Shown piece after piece: positions 53,419 through 62,512 of a stretch of 64,000 nt of DNA. This DNA comes from Pseudoduganella rivuli (GTDB taxonomy: Bacteria; Pseudomonadota; Gammaproteobacteria; Burkholderiales; Burkholderiaceae_D), in assembly GCF_009674485.1 (NCBI RefSeq), contig NZ_WKJJ01000022.1, forward strand, positions 1 to 64,000, read 5' to 3'. The translations under genes were made by a program, and so were the position numbers. Each line of letters opens with the position of its first letter. The stretch's first letter is position 1. The notes under the pieces were generated by a model that saw only the letters and a list, made by a program, of their open reading frames with translations, did no database searches and had not been told where the DNA came from.

Positions 53419-54150
53419 CTAACCCATGGCGCCGGCAGCGCCTCCGGCAATCAACTCTCCTTTATCCAGGTGCACGATGGTGCGCGCCTGCGCCGCCGCG
53501 TGGGCATCGTGCGTGACCATGACGATGGTCTTGCCCAGTTCATCGTTCAGGCGGCGCAGCAGGGTCAGCACGTCGGCGGCGGACTGGCGGTCCAGGTCGC
53601 CGGTCGGTTCGTCCGCCACGATCAGCATCGGGTCCGTGACGATGGCGCGGGCAATCGCCACCCGCTGCTGCTGGCCGCCCGACAGTTCGTTCGGCGTATG
53701 GTCCATGCGGTCGGCCAGACCCACCAGGGCCAAGGTCATTTCCACCCGCTCGCGCCGTTCGCGCCGCGACAGGCCCGTCAACAGCAGTGGCAATTCCACA
53801 TTTTCAAAGGCGGTCAGCACGGGCATCAGGTTATAGAACTGGAAAACAAAACCGACGTTGGCGGCGCGCCAGTGCGCCAGCGCGGACTCGGACATGGCGG
53901 CGATGTCCAGGCCATTGACTTGCAGCAGGCCTGAATCGGGCTTATCGATGCCCGCGATCAGGTTCAGCAGCGTGCTTTTGCCCGAGCCGGACGGACCCAT
54001 CAGCGCGGTAAAGGCGCCTGCCGCGATATCGAGCGTGATGCCGGTCAGCACGGGCACGACTTGCCCGCCGCGCCGGTAGGATTTGACCAGGTTGGCGATG
54101 CGGATCAGCGGCGCCGCCGGGGTTTCTGCCTGTCCGTCCCGCGCGTTCAT
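53419..54150 (-). CDS. ABC transporter ATPase (MacB/LolD-like)
   Basis: A 243-residue ATPase with Walker A GPSGSGKST, Q-loop FQFYNLMPVLT, signature LSGGQQQRVAIARA, Walker B LIVADEPTGDLD and switch His in MVTHDAHAA. It belongs to the MacB/LolD/FtsE group that works with FtsX-like permeases. It overlaps the adaptor gene by 4 bases. Confidence 0.9.
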   Translation of the reverse strand: MNARDGQAETPAAPLIRIANLVKSYRRGGQVVPVLTGITLDIAAGAFTALMGPSGSGKSTLLNLIAGIDKPDSGLLQVNGLDIAAMSESALAHWRAANVGFVFQFYNLMPVLTAFENVELPLLLTGLSRRERRERVEMTLALVGLADRMDHTPNELSGGQQQRVAIARAIVTDPMLIVADEPTGDLDRQSAADVLTLLRRLNDELGKTIVMVTHDAHAAAQARTIVHLDKGELIAGGAAGAMG

Positions 54151-55391
54151 GGCTTGCCTGCGAGGCGCACTTCCTGGCCGTCGCGCAATTGCGGACCGGG
54201 TTTCAGCACGGCCCTGTCGCCGGCCTTGACGGCGCCGGCCGCGCCCGCCGGTTGCGGACCCTGTACCAACTGCACCAGTTCCCCCACCTTGCGGCCGGCC
54301 GTCACCGGCACCTGCCTGACCTTGCCGTCGGCGACGATGAACACCACGGTGTTGCCATCGCGCGTGGCCAGCGCGGCGGGCTGCACGGCCAGCACGGGCG
54401 CGCGGTCGGCGGCCGGCACAGGTTGCGACAGGAACGCGACTTTCGCGCTCATGTCGGGCAAGATCCTGGCGTCGCGGTCATCGAAGCGCACCTTGACCAG
54501 CAAGGTCGCCTTGCTGCGGTCGACGGTCGGCACCATGCGCGACACGGACCCTGCCAGGCGCAGGTCGGGAAAGGCGTCAAGCTGGATTTCCGCCGGCTGC
54601 GCCGGGCGGATTTTCGCCAGCGACGATTCGGAGACGTCCGCTTCCACTTCCAGCGTTTCCATGTCGGCGATGGTGACCACGGCGCCCTTGCTGTCGGCGG
54701 CCGATGAAAACGGCGTGATGTTGTCGCCCACGTTGGCGTTCTTGGTGAGGATCACGCCGTCGAACGGCGCGCGGATGCGGGTCTGCTCCAGCGCCGCCTG
54801 CGCAGCCTGCGCGCCGGCCTGTGCCATGGCAATGGCGGCTTTTTGCGCCGCCACCGCCGCCCGGGCCTTGTTGTAGCGCGCCTGCGCGGCATCGGCCGTG
54901 GCGGCGGCGATAAAGCGCTGCGCCAGCAATTCATGGGCGCGCTGGTTCGCCTGCTGCGCATCGGCCAGTTCCGCGCGGCCCTGTTCCAGGTTCGCCTGCG
55001 CCACCTGGATATTGGCTTGCGCCTGCGCCAGCGCGGCTTCCTGGTCGCGGCTTTCCAGCCGGGCCAGCACGTCGCCTGCTTTCACCCTGGCCCCTTCCAG
55101 TACTCCCAGCCATTCCAGCCGCCCCGTGGCTTTCGACGACAGCGCGGCCTTGCGCTGCGCCACCACGTAGCCGGTGGCGTTCAGCAGGGTCAGGTTTTGC
55201 GACGGCCAGGCCAGCGAGATCGTGACGACGTCCACTTCCGGCTTGCCGCCGGCGCGCGAGGCGAAGAGGGCAGCGATGGCGCCGGCCGCGGCAAGCGCCA
55301 GGCCGATTTTCAGCCAGCGGTGGCGACCGGGGCGGGGTAGGGCAGCGCTGCGGTCGATTTTCAGTTTGGCGAGCTGCGGCGGTTCGGTCAT
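54147..55391 (-). CDS. HlyD/MacA-type periplasmic adaptor
   Basis: A 414-residue membrane-fusion protein. It has an N-terminal membrane anchor (about 26-45), a lipoyl half-motif (ATGRLEWLGVLEGARVKAGD), a long Ala/Gln-rich coiled hairpin (about 100-205), then the beta-barrel (RIRAPFDGVILTKNANVGD). It links the inner-membrane ABC complex to an outer-membrane channel such as TolC, none of which is nearby. Start ATG 55391 has AAGAGG ahead. It heads the four-gene export operon. Confidence 0.88.
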   Translation of the reverse strand: MTEPPQLAKLKIDRSAALPRPGRHRWLKIGLALAAAGAIAALFASRAGGKPEVDVVTISLAWPSQNLTLLNATGYVVAQRKAALSSKATGRLEWLGVLEGARVKAGDVLARLESRDQEAALAQAQANIQVAQANLEQGRAELADAQQANQRAHELLAQRFIAAATADAAQARYNKARAAVAAQKAAIAMAQAGAQAAQAALEQTRIRAPFDGVILTKNANVGDNITPFSSAADSKGAVVTIADMETLEVEADVSESSLAKIRPAQPAEIQLDAFPDLRLAGSVSRMVPTVDRSKATLLVKVRFDDRDARILPDMSAKVAFLSQPVPAADRAPVLAVQPAALATRDGNTVVFIVADGKVRQVPVTAGRKVGELVQLVQGPQPAGAAGAVKAGDRAVLKPGPQLRDGQEVRLAGKP

Positions 55392-55478
55392 GAGCGCCTC
55401 TTGGCGGTGGGCTGGTCGCACGATGGTGAGGCAAATCCGGCCCGGATGCAAGCGCCCAGGGTCAAGCGGAGGACCCGC

Positions 55479-58400
55479 TCAGGTGTGCGAGGCGATCAGC
55501 GCGGCCAGCTGGTCCGGGTGGACGGGTTTGACCAGGTGGGCGCTGAAACCCGCCGCGGCGGAGCGGCGCTGGTCGGCGGCCTGGCCATAGCCGGTCAGCG
55601 CCACCAGCCGCAGGCCCGCCAGTTGCGGACGGCGGCGCAGTTCGGCCGCCAGTTCGTAGCCATCCATGCCGGGCAGGCCGATGTCGAGAATGGCCAGGTC
55701 CGGTTGCAGCCGTTCCGCTTCCTTCAGCGCGCTGGCCGGATCGGACAGCGCATGCACGTCATGCCCGTGCAGCGCCAGCAATTCGGCGAGGGCGTCGAGC
55801 ATGTCGGTATTGTCGTCCACCAGCATGATGCACAGGCGCTGGCCGTCGGGCAGGCGCGGCGCGGCCGTCGCCGGCAGGGCCGTGGGAGGCAGGGTGCCGA
55901 CGGCGCCGGAGGCCAGCGGCAGCCGGACTTCAAACACGCTGCCCTGGCCCGGACCGGGGCTGTGGGCCGATACCGTGCCGCCATGCAGCGATACCAGGCT
56001 GCGCACGATGGCCAGTCCCAGTCCCAGCCCGCCGTGCGCACGGTCCAGCGCCTGGTGTTCCTGCACGAACAGGTCGAACAGCCGGGGCAGCATGTCCGGC
56101 TCGATGCCGATGCCATTGTCGGCCACGCGCAGCACGCAATCGCCATTGTCCGCCACGGCGCGCACCGTGATGCTGCCATTGCGGTTCGTGTATTTGGCGG
56201 CGTTGGTCAGCAAATTCGACAGCACTTGCGTGAAGCGCACCGGGTCCGCATCCAGTGCCATGCCCTGCGCGGGCACGTCGACCGTCAGGCGGTGGTTGCG
56301 CGTTTCCAGCAGCGAACTGATGGTTTCGACCGCCTGCGCGACCAGCGGCGCCAGTTCCACGCGTTCACGCCGCAGCACGACCTTGCCCTGCGCGATGCGG
56401 GCCACGTCGAGCAAGTCGTCGACCAGCCGCACCAGGTGGCGTGCCTGGCGTTCGATGACCGCGTGTTCGCGCAGCACATGGTCGATGCCTTTGAGCTTCA
56501 TCAGTTCCAGCGCCACCAGGATCGGCGACAGCGGATTACGCAATTCATGACCCAGCATGGCGAGGAATTCATCCTTGGCGCGGTTCGCCACTTCCGCCGC
56601 GCGGCGCGCCCGCACCAGCTCCGTCACTTCATAGGCCACCACGGCAACGCGGTCGACGCGTCCGGCCGCGTTGCGCACCGGCTGGTGCACGTAATCGAAA
56701 TGGCATTCTTCCAGTTCGCCGCGCGGCCCCCGCGCCAGCCATAGGCGGCGCGTGTTGAGCACTTGCGCGCGGCCGCTGGCATAGGCCTGTTCCAGTTCCT
56801 CCAGCACGCCCTGGCCCTGCAATTCCGGGAAGGCCAGCCGCACGGGCTGCCCCGTGCCTTCGCGGCCGTTGACCAGTTCGCGGAAGCGGTCGTTCATCAA
56901 TTCGATCACGAGGCCGGGGCCGCGCAGGATGGCGATCGCCATCGGCGCCTGCTCGAAGACGGCCGCCATGCGGTGCGAATGGGCCTTGTCCAGTTGCCGC
57001 AAACGGTAGCGGATCAGTTGCGCTTCCGTGCGCGACAGCAGTTCGCGTGCCGAGAAGGGCTTGACCAGGTAATCGTCGGCGCCCGCATGGATGCCTTCGA
57101 TGCGCGCCTCTTCGCCGGCACGGGCGGACAGCAGCAATATCGGCGTGTCCTGCAAGCGGCGGTCGGCGCGCAGCGCGGCGATCAGGCCGAAGCCATCGAG
57201 TTCCGGCATCATGACGTCGGAAATGACGAGGCCGGGCGGATCGGCACGCGCGCATTCCAGCGCCGCGCGGCCATTGGCCACCAGCGTGACGCGCCAGCGC
57301 TCGCTCAACAGGCGGTGCAGGTACAGCCGCATGTCGGCATTGTCGTCCGCCACGATGATATGGTCGGTCTCCGCCAGCGCGGCGGCCTTGGCCAGCACGG
57401 CGGCCGTGACGGCGGTGGCGTCGGCCAGCGGTTCGGATGACACCGGCGGCAACACGGGTTGTAACAGTGGCTGGGGCGGGGACAGCGGCGGGTAGCCATG
57501 GTCCGGCAGCCAGCGCGCCGCTTCCGAGGCAAAGCTGTGCACGGCGCTGCTGGTGGGCGTTGCCGGGGCCAGCGTAATCTGGTCATCGCGCAGGTGGTCG
57601 CGGCCGACGGGGATCTTCACCGTGAAGCAGGTACCCTTGCCAGGCTCGCTTTGCACGGTGATGGCGCCGTGGTGCAGTTCCACCAGGTCGCGCACCAGCG
57701 CCAGGCCGATGCCGCTGCCTTCGTGGGTACGCGACTTCGCGCCTTCGATGCGGCGGAACCGTTCGAAAATATGCGGCAAATCGTCCGGTGCGATACCCAC
57801 GCCGCTGTCTGCCACGCGCAGGACGGCATCGCCGCCTTGCTGTTCCAGCGTGACACTGATCCGGCCATCGAATGTGAACTTGAAGGCGTTCGACAGTAAA
57901 TTCAGCACGATCTTTTCCCACAGCGACGCATCCACATACACGGCCCCCTGCATCGGCGCGCAGTGCACGTCCAGCGCCAGTCCCGCGTGTTCGACGATGG
58001 AGCGGAAGCCGCTGGCCAGGTCGCTGGTCAGCGCGGCAAGGTCGGTCGGCGCAAACGCCGCGTGCATGCGGCCGGCTTGCACGCGGGAAAAGTCCAGCAG
58101 GGTATTGACGAGGCGTTGCAGGCGCAGCGCATTGCGGTGCGCCAGCCGCAGGCGGCCGTGCTGCTCCGGCGGCAGGCCGGCGCTGTCGGCCAGCGCGTCT
58201 TCCAACGGGCCCAGCATCAGGGTCAGCGGCGTGCGGAATTCATGACTGACGTTGGAAAAGAATGCCGTCTTGGCCTGGTCGAGCTCGGCCAGCATGTCGG
58301 CCCGTTCCCGCTGCGCCTGAGCGGCCCTGGCGTTCTGCATGGCGGAGGCCACCTGCCCGGCCACCAGTTCGAAAAAGGTGCGGTACTCCCCGTCGAGCTT

Positions 58401-59417
58401 GCAGGCGGGGCTGACGCCCATGACCAGCACGCCGGCGGGACGGTCCTGTCCCTGCAATTGCAGCGGCAGCGCCAGTGCCTGCGTAATGCGCTGGTTGGCC
58501 AGGCCCAGCGGCAGCGCGTCAAAGTCCCCCACCGGCAACAGTTGCGTGCCGCCGCCCAGCCACAACTGGCGCAGCGGCCAGCGGCACGCCGCGCCGGCGG
58601 CGAACGGCGAATTGGGCGGGGAAGCGGGCGAGGAAGCGGGCGCCGCGCCGGGCGGCGCCGCGTCGTCATGCAGCACGACGCAGGCCGGCGCTATGCCGGG
58701 CGCATCGTGGTCGGCCGGCACGTGCGCCGCCTGCTGCAAATGCGCCACGCCGTTGTCGATGGTGTACAGCAGCGCAAACGGGATGTCCTGCGGGTTGGCG
58801 GCAATCGCCTGCATGGCCTTGTCGCAGGCGCCCGCCACGCAATCTTCGCGCAGCGCTTCGGCCGACAGGGCGGACAGCGACGCCAGCCTGCGCGTGTTCT
58901 GGTTGGATGACGTGGTGTTGGTGGACGGGCAGAACAGGCCGCCCACGCCGCCGGATTCGTCGACCACCGGACTGTACGAGAACGAATACCAGGTTTCCTC
59001 GATCCAGCTGCCACGGTTCATGAACAGTTGCACGTGTTCATACGACGATTCGCCGCGCAGGAACACTTTGTCGACCAGCGGTGCGCAATAGTCCCAGATT
59101 TCGGCCCACACCTGGCTGGCGGGGCGGCCCAGCGCCAGCGGATGCTTGGCGTGGCTGAGCACGTCGATATACGCATCGTTGTATAAAAAAGTCGCTTCCG
59201 GCCCCCAGCCTATCCACATCGGGTGGCTGGAATTGAGCATCAGGCTGACCACCGTGCGCAAGCTTTGCGGCCACGCGTGCAAATCCCCCAGCGGGGTATC
59301 GGTCCAGTCGTAGTCGGCGATGCGCTTTCCCATTTCTCCCGGGGCGGCCAGGAACGCGAGGCTGCTTTGCCGGGTGTCGCGCGCCGGCGGCAAGTATGCG
59401 TGAATAGGCTCGTTCAA
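55479..59417 (-). CDS. hybrid sensor kinase with two kinase-receiver modules
   Basis: A protein of about 1312 residues with no transmembrane helix. Order: PAS-like sensor (about 30-165); GAF-like region (185-370); first kinase with His392 (NVSHEFRTPLTLML) and ATPase GSGIGLALVRDLVE; receiver with Asp734; PAS (820-935); second kinase with His957 (LGHELRNPLSP) and ATPase GGLGLGLAIVRSLV; receiver with Asp1245. No output domain, so signals pass to another protein. TTG 59417 is chosen because the domain begins soon after; a GTG at 59534 is possible. The export operon lies directly downstream on the same strand. Confidence 0.82.
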   Translation of the reverse strand: MNEPIHAYLPPARDTRQSSLAFLAAPGEMGKRIADYDWTDTPLGDLHAWPQSLRTVVSLMLNSSHPMWIGWGPEATFLYNDAYIDVLSHAKHPLALGRPASQVWAEIWDYCAPLVDKVFLRGESSYEHVQLFMNRGSWIEETWYSFSYSPVVDESGGVGGLFCPSTNTTSSNQNTRRLASLSALSAEALREDCVAGACDKAMQAIAANPQDIPFALLYTIDNGVAHLQQAAHVPADHDAPGIAPACVVLHDDAAPPGAAPASSPASPPNSPFAAGAACRWPLRQLWLGGGTQLLPVGDFDALPLGLANQRITQALALPLQLQGQDRPAGVLVMGVSPACKLDGEYRTFFELVAGQVASAMQNARAAQAQRERADMLAELDQAKTAFFSNVSHEFRTPLTLMLGPLEDALADSAGLPPEQHGRLRLAHRNALRLQRLVNTLLDFSRVQAGRMHAAFAPTDLAALTSDLASGFRSIVEHAGLALDVHCAPMQGAVYVDASLWEKIVLNLLSNAFKFTFDGRISVTLEQQGGDAVLRVADSGVGIAPDDLPHIFERFRRIEGAKSRTHEGSGIGLALVRDLVELHHGAITVQSEPGKGTCFTVKIPVGRDHLRDDQITLAPATPTSSAVHSFASEAARWLPDHGYPPLSPPQPLLQPVLPPVSSEPLADATAVTAAVLAKAAALAETDHIIVADDNADMRLYLHRLLSERWRVTLVANGRAALECARADPPGLVISDVMMPELDGFGLIAALRADRRLQDTPILLLSARAGEEARIEGIHAGADDYLVKPFSARELLSRTEAQLIRYRLRQLDKAHSHRMAAVFEQAPMAIAILRGPGLVIELMNDRFRELVNGREGTGQPVRLAFPELQGQGVLEELEQAYASGRAQVLNTRRLWLARGPRGELEECHFDYVHQPVRNAAGRVDRVAVVAYEVTELVRARRAAEVANRAKDEFLAMLGHELRNPLSPILVALELMKLKGIDHVLREHAVIERQARHLVRLVDDLLDVARIAQGKVVLRRERVELAPLVAQAVETISSLLETRNHRLTVDVPAQGMALDADPVRFTQVLSNLLTNAAKYTNRNGSITVRAVADNGDCVLRVADNGIGIEPDMLPRLFDLFVQEHQALDRAHGGLGLGLAIVRSLVSLHGGTVSAHSPGPGQGSVFEVRLPLASGAVGTLPPTALPATAAPRLPDGQRLCIMLVDDNTDMLDALAELLALHGHDVHALSDPASALKEAERLQPDLAILDIGLPGMDGYELAAELRRRPQLAGLRLVALTGYGQAADQRRSAAAGFSAHLVKPVHPDQLAALIASHT

Positions 59418-59546
59418 CGTGGTCTCGCTTTTACGTGATGCCGCCTGGCGAATCGGGGGAATGCGCGGCGGAATGCGATGCAATCCATGCCATCTTGGCA
59501 CGATGACACGGTACGCGGCGCACGTACCGGCCACAAGTGCTTTCCG

Positions 59547-60452
59547 TTACCCTGCGGGGGGCAGCGGGCGCAAGATATGGCGCCCGGCCGCCAGCACCGC
59601 CGCGCTCAGACGTTCCAGTTTAGGCGATTGCACCCGCCAGCTGTGCCAGTACAAGGTCACGTCGCTGTGCCGGCCCGGGGCCATGTCGACGATGGCGCCC
59701 TGGTGCACGCGGTCGCCGACTTGTTGTTCCGGCACCATACCGTAGCCCAGTCCCAGTTCGATCGCCTGCACGAACGCGGGGCTGGACGGGATGTAGTGGC
59801 ATGGATAGCTGCCCGCCGCCAGGCCGAATTCGCGCAGCATGAAGTTCGCTTGCAGCAAGTCCTTGCGGTCGAACACCAGCATGGGCGCGCGCCGCGCCGG
59901 TTCGCGCGCCAGTCCGCCGGGAAACCAGCGGCGGGCAAACGCGGGTGAAGCCATCATGTTGTAGCGCATCACGCCCAGCGGCTGCACCATGCAGCCCCGC
60001 ATCGGCTGCGGTTCGGCCGACACGGCCGCCAGCGCCAGGCCCCGCTCCAGCAACGTGTACGTGTGGTCCTGGTCGTCCAGCGCGATATCGAGCATCAGGT
60101 TTTCCTCGATCAGGAATGGCGCCAGTTCCGGCAACAGCCAGTTGGCCAGCGTGTCGTGATTGACGGCCATTGGCACCGACAGGGGCCGCGCACTGTCTTC
60201 GCTGGATTCGGCCAGGAATTCCTGTTCCAGCAATTTACTGCGGCGCAAATACTGGGCCAGGTGCTGGCCCGCGCGCGTGGGGCGGCAGGGGCGGCTGCGG
60301 ATCACCAGCGGCGCGCCCTGCGCCGCTTCCAGCGCGCCGATGCGCTGCGACACCGCCGACGCCGTGATGTGCAATTGCGCGGCGGCCTGTTCGAAGCTGC
60401 CGGTGTCGAGAATGGCCAGCAGCGTTTCAGCCTGGCGGGAATCGGGCAGCAT
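59547..60452 (-). CDS. argP: LysR-family regulator ArgP
   Basis: A 301-residue LysR protein of the ArgP/LysG type, with helix-turn-helix ETLLAILDTGSFEQAAAQLH and the typical SAVSQRIGALEAAQGAPLVI. It is divergent from an argO-like exporter gene, its standard target. ArgP activates argO with arginine and is blocked with lysine in E. coli. Confidence 0.88.
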   Translation of the reverse strand: MLPDSRQAETLLAILDTGSFEQAAAQLHITASAVSQRIGALEAAQGAPLVIRSRPCRPTRAGQHLAQYLRRSKLLEQEFLAESSEDSARPLSVPMAVNHDTLANWLLPELAPFLIEENLMLDIALDDQDHTYTLLERGLALAAVSAEPQPMRGCMVQPLGVMRYNMMASPAFARRWFPGGLAREPARRAPMLVFDRKDLLQANFMLREFGLAAGSYPCHYIPSSPAFVQAIELGLGYGMVPEQQVGDRVHQGAIVDMAPGRHSDVTLYWHSWRVQSPKLERLSAAVLAAGRHILRPLPPAG

Positions 60453-60532
60453 GGGAAGGCCTTTCTTTAGACATTCTTAACTATCTTCATAAATATTAAT
60501 CCAGCTTCATTTTAACGGGTGGAAAGGAGAAC

Positions 60533-60550
60533 ATGGCTGCATTCACATAG
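60533..60550 (+). CDS. five-codon leader ORF before argO
   Basis: An ATG at 60533 has a strong AAAGGAG site 3 bases ahead, and reads M-A-A-F-T then TAG. A second strong site (AAAAGGAG) follows at once for argO. A leader peptide or translation-coupling device is possible. Confidence 0.35.
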   Translation: MAAFT

Positions 60551-60564
60551 AAAAGGAGTTCACC

Positions 60565-61182
60565 ATGCTGACACCCGTCGTGTTTTTCAATGGCCTGGGA
60601 ATGGGCGCCAGCCTGATCATGGCGATCGGCGCGCAAAATGCACACGTGCTGCGCATGGGTGTCTGGCGGCGCCACGTGGGGATCACTGTGGCGGCCTGCA
60701 TTGCCGTCGATATCGTGCTGATTGCCGCCGGGGTGGCGGGCATGGGGGCGCTGATCCAGTCCTCGCCATTGCTGCTGGGCATGGCGCGCTGGGGCGGCGC
60801 GGCGTTCCTGGCCTGGTACGGTTTGCGCAGCTGGGCGGCGCTGCTGCGCGCCAATGCGCTCGAGGTGCGGGATGACGCGATGCAGGTGGATGGGCGGCGC
60901 GCGCTGGTGACGGTGCTGGCGCTGTCGCTGCTCAATCCCCATGTTTATATCGATACGCTGGTGCTGCTGGGTTCACTGGGCGGCCAGTATGCGCAAGCCG
61001 AGCGTCCCAGCTTTGCCGTGGGCGCCATGACGGCGTCGCTGTTGTGGTTCACCGCGCTGGGGTATGGCGCCAGCCGCCTGTCCGCGTGGTTGCGGCGGCC
61101 GCTGGTGTGGAAAGGGATCGAAGCGCTGACGGGCGCCATCATGCTGGCGCTGGCTGCGGGGCTGGCGGGACAGGGTTTTTAG
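60565..61182 (+). CDS. argO: LysE/ArgO-family amino acid exporter
   Basis: A 205-residue membrane protein with six hydrophobic segments and the family N-terminus FFNGLGMGASLIMAIGAQNA, then LSLLNPHVYIDTLVLLG. It exports basic amino acids (arginine in ArgO, lysine in LysE). AAAAGGAG lies 6 bases ahead of the ATG. Control by the divergent ArgP is expected. Confidence 0.9.
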   Translation: MLTPVVFFNGLGMGASLIMAIGAQNAHVLRMGVWRRHVGITVAACIAVDIVLIAAGVAGMGALIQSSPLLLGMARWGGAAFLAWYGLRSWAALLRANALEVRDDAMQVDGRRALVTVLALSLLNPHVYIDTLVLLGSLGGQYAQAERPSFAVGAMTASLLWFTALGYGASRLSAWLRRPLVWKGIEALTGAIMLALAAGLAGQGF

Positions 61183-61221
61183 TGTAAAAAAAAGCGACTC
61201 CGGGTATCCCTTATGGAAAAT

Positions 61222-61248
61222 CCGCCGAACCTGCCAAAGGTTCGGCGG
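61222..61248 (-). terminator. rho-independent terminator after the PEP-CTERM gene
   Basis: A perfect 11-bp stem (61222-61232 with 61238-61248) and 5-base loop lie 11 bases after the stop of the minus-strand PEP-CTERM gene, followed on that strand by ATTTTCC. It could serve argO too, being between convergent genes. Confidence 0.75.
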
Positions 61249-61258
61249 CGCCATGCGA

Positions 61259-62248
61259 TCATGCGCGGCGGGCTTTGGAATTGCCTGTGAACAGCAGGGC
61301 GGCCAGGCCCATGGCGAGCAGCAGCAGGGAGCCGGGTTCCGGTACGCGGTTTTGCGAAACGTCGCATTCGCTGCACAGCCACAGCTGTTCTGCGCCGGAT
61401 TCATTGCCGATGTAGCGCACGTCCACCGACAGCAGGTAATTCGCGTTGGCGGCATTTTTTGCAAAATTGCTCAGCGATTGCGAATAAGCGGCGTATTCCG
61501 CCGTGCTGGTGCCCAGGTTGTTACTGACATAAATACTGCCGGCAGGGCAATCGCCCTGGTTGGATGCGCCGATGGTGTTGTAGCTGCCATCGCTGGCCAC
61601 GCACAAGCTGCTTAATACCGGGACATAACCGCCGCCCACGCAACCGGCGTTCGCGCCGGCAGCGCTCATTTCGTAGCATTGGCCTGCCACGGTATTGCCC
61701 GCCGCATCGATAATGCGCGCCTGGGCCAACAGGGAGACATTGCCCCCGCCGTTGGCGTTGCCCTGGTTATTGTCGAACAGGAACACCAGGTCGTGCAGGC
61801 CCAGGTAAGACTGCAGCAGGCCGAGGTTGATTTCCCATGTAAAGGCCTGGTCGCCGGTGAACTGGCCGCCGGCGTCATTGCCGAACGTGGGCAGGTTGGG
61901 ATACGTCGCCGACTGGTTACCGGTGGGGCTCAGGAACACATCGTCGACGGCGCTGCCCGCGGCAAATGGTGACGTGAAGTTACTCATGCCGTTGGCCGAT
62001 GTCAGCACAATGGCCTGGTCGGCAATCTGGCCCGGCGACGAAGCGACGGGGACACCTGCCTGAGGCTGGCAGCGCGGGTCGGAAGCGCATTTTTGAAGCA
62101 AGTCCAGCGAATAGATATTGAAGTTGTTGAACAGTTGCCCCTCGTAGGCGTTCGGGGTTGGCAGGGTCAACACAGTGGCATTGGCTGCGCAGCCGAGCAG
62201 CAACAGGCAGAGCGCGGTGATCTTTCGTACGATGGCGGAAGTGATCAT
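61259..62248 (-). CDS. PEP-CTERM sorting-domain protein
   Basis: A 329-residue exported protein. Signal peptide (about 1-24, KITALCLLLLGCAANA), a beta-rich body with paired Cys residues (CSECD near the end), and the C-terminal sorting signal VPEPGSLLLLAMGLAALLFT plus a basic tail (KARRA). The exosortase system processes such proteins during export to the surface or matrix. No exosortase is in the window. AAGGGGATG precedes the ATG. It is a tandem paralogue of the next gene upstream. Confidence 0.9.
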   Translation of the reverse strand: MITSAIVRKITALCLLLLGCAANATVLTLPTPNAYEGQLFNNFNIYSLDLLQKCASDPRCQPQAGVPVASSPGQIADQAIVLTSANGMSNFTSPFAAGSAVDDVFLSPTGNQSATYPNLPTFGNDAGGQFTGDQAFTWEINLGLLQSYLGLHDLVFLFDNNQGNANGGGNVSLLAQARIIDAAGNTVAGQCYEMSAAGANAGCVGGGYVPVLSSLCVASDGSYNTIGASNQGDCPAGSIYVSNNLGTSTAEYAAYSQSLSNFAKNAANANYLLSVDVRYIGNESGAEQLWLCSECDVSQNRVPEPGSLLLLAMGLAALLFTGNSKARRA

Positions 62249-62289
62249 GGTGACATCCCCTTATAAATGTTTGATCACCGTTAGCTCTA

Positions 62290-62303
62290 GCATAATGTGT
62301 ACC
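62290..62303 (-). promoter_or_regulatory. sigma-54-like promoter of the PEP-CTERM gene
   Basis: On the minus strand GGTACACATTATGC has GG and GC exactly 10 bases apart, the -24/-12 spacing of sigma-54 promoters. The TTGC element is ATGC. Predicted start near 62279, about 31 bases ahead of the ATG. An identical arrangement precedes the paralogue. Confidence 0.6.
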
Positions 62304-62337
62304 TACGGTTAAGCTAGTTACATAATCAATGAGTTAC

Positions 62338-62385
62338 TGTCGGGTTTGGTTTTTTAACAAGAAGTCACTGTAAAGAAAACCGACA
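62338..62385. promoter_or_regulatory. upstream activator element (TGTCGG...CCGACA)
   Basis: TGTCGG at 62338-62343 and the inverted CCGACA at 62380-62385 are 42 bp apart, the latter within TGTAAAGAAAACCGACA (62369-62385). The same elements occur before the paralogue at the same distance from the promoter. Probable binding sites for a sigma-54 activator such as PrsR. Confidence 0.5.
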
Positions 62386-62463
62386 TATTGCATACAGGTT
62401 ATTGTTGGTGCATTGCGGAAATGCTGGCGGGGAGGGAGCGGCGAGGCGGGGCGGGAAGTGCAG

Positions 62464-62501
62464 GCAGGTCTGCCGGTCCCGGGCGGACTCGGCAGACCTG
62501 C
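62464..62501 (-). terminator. long hairpin after the second PEP-CTERM-type gene
   Basis: A perfect 12-bp stem (62464-62475 with 62490-62501) is extended by 4 more pairs after a one-base bulge. It lies 12 bases past the stop of the minus-strand gene. No T-run follows, so the mode of termination is unclear. Confidence 0.6.
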
Positions 62502-62512
62502 GGCGGCGGTGT

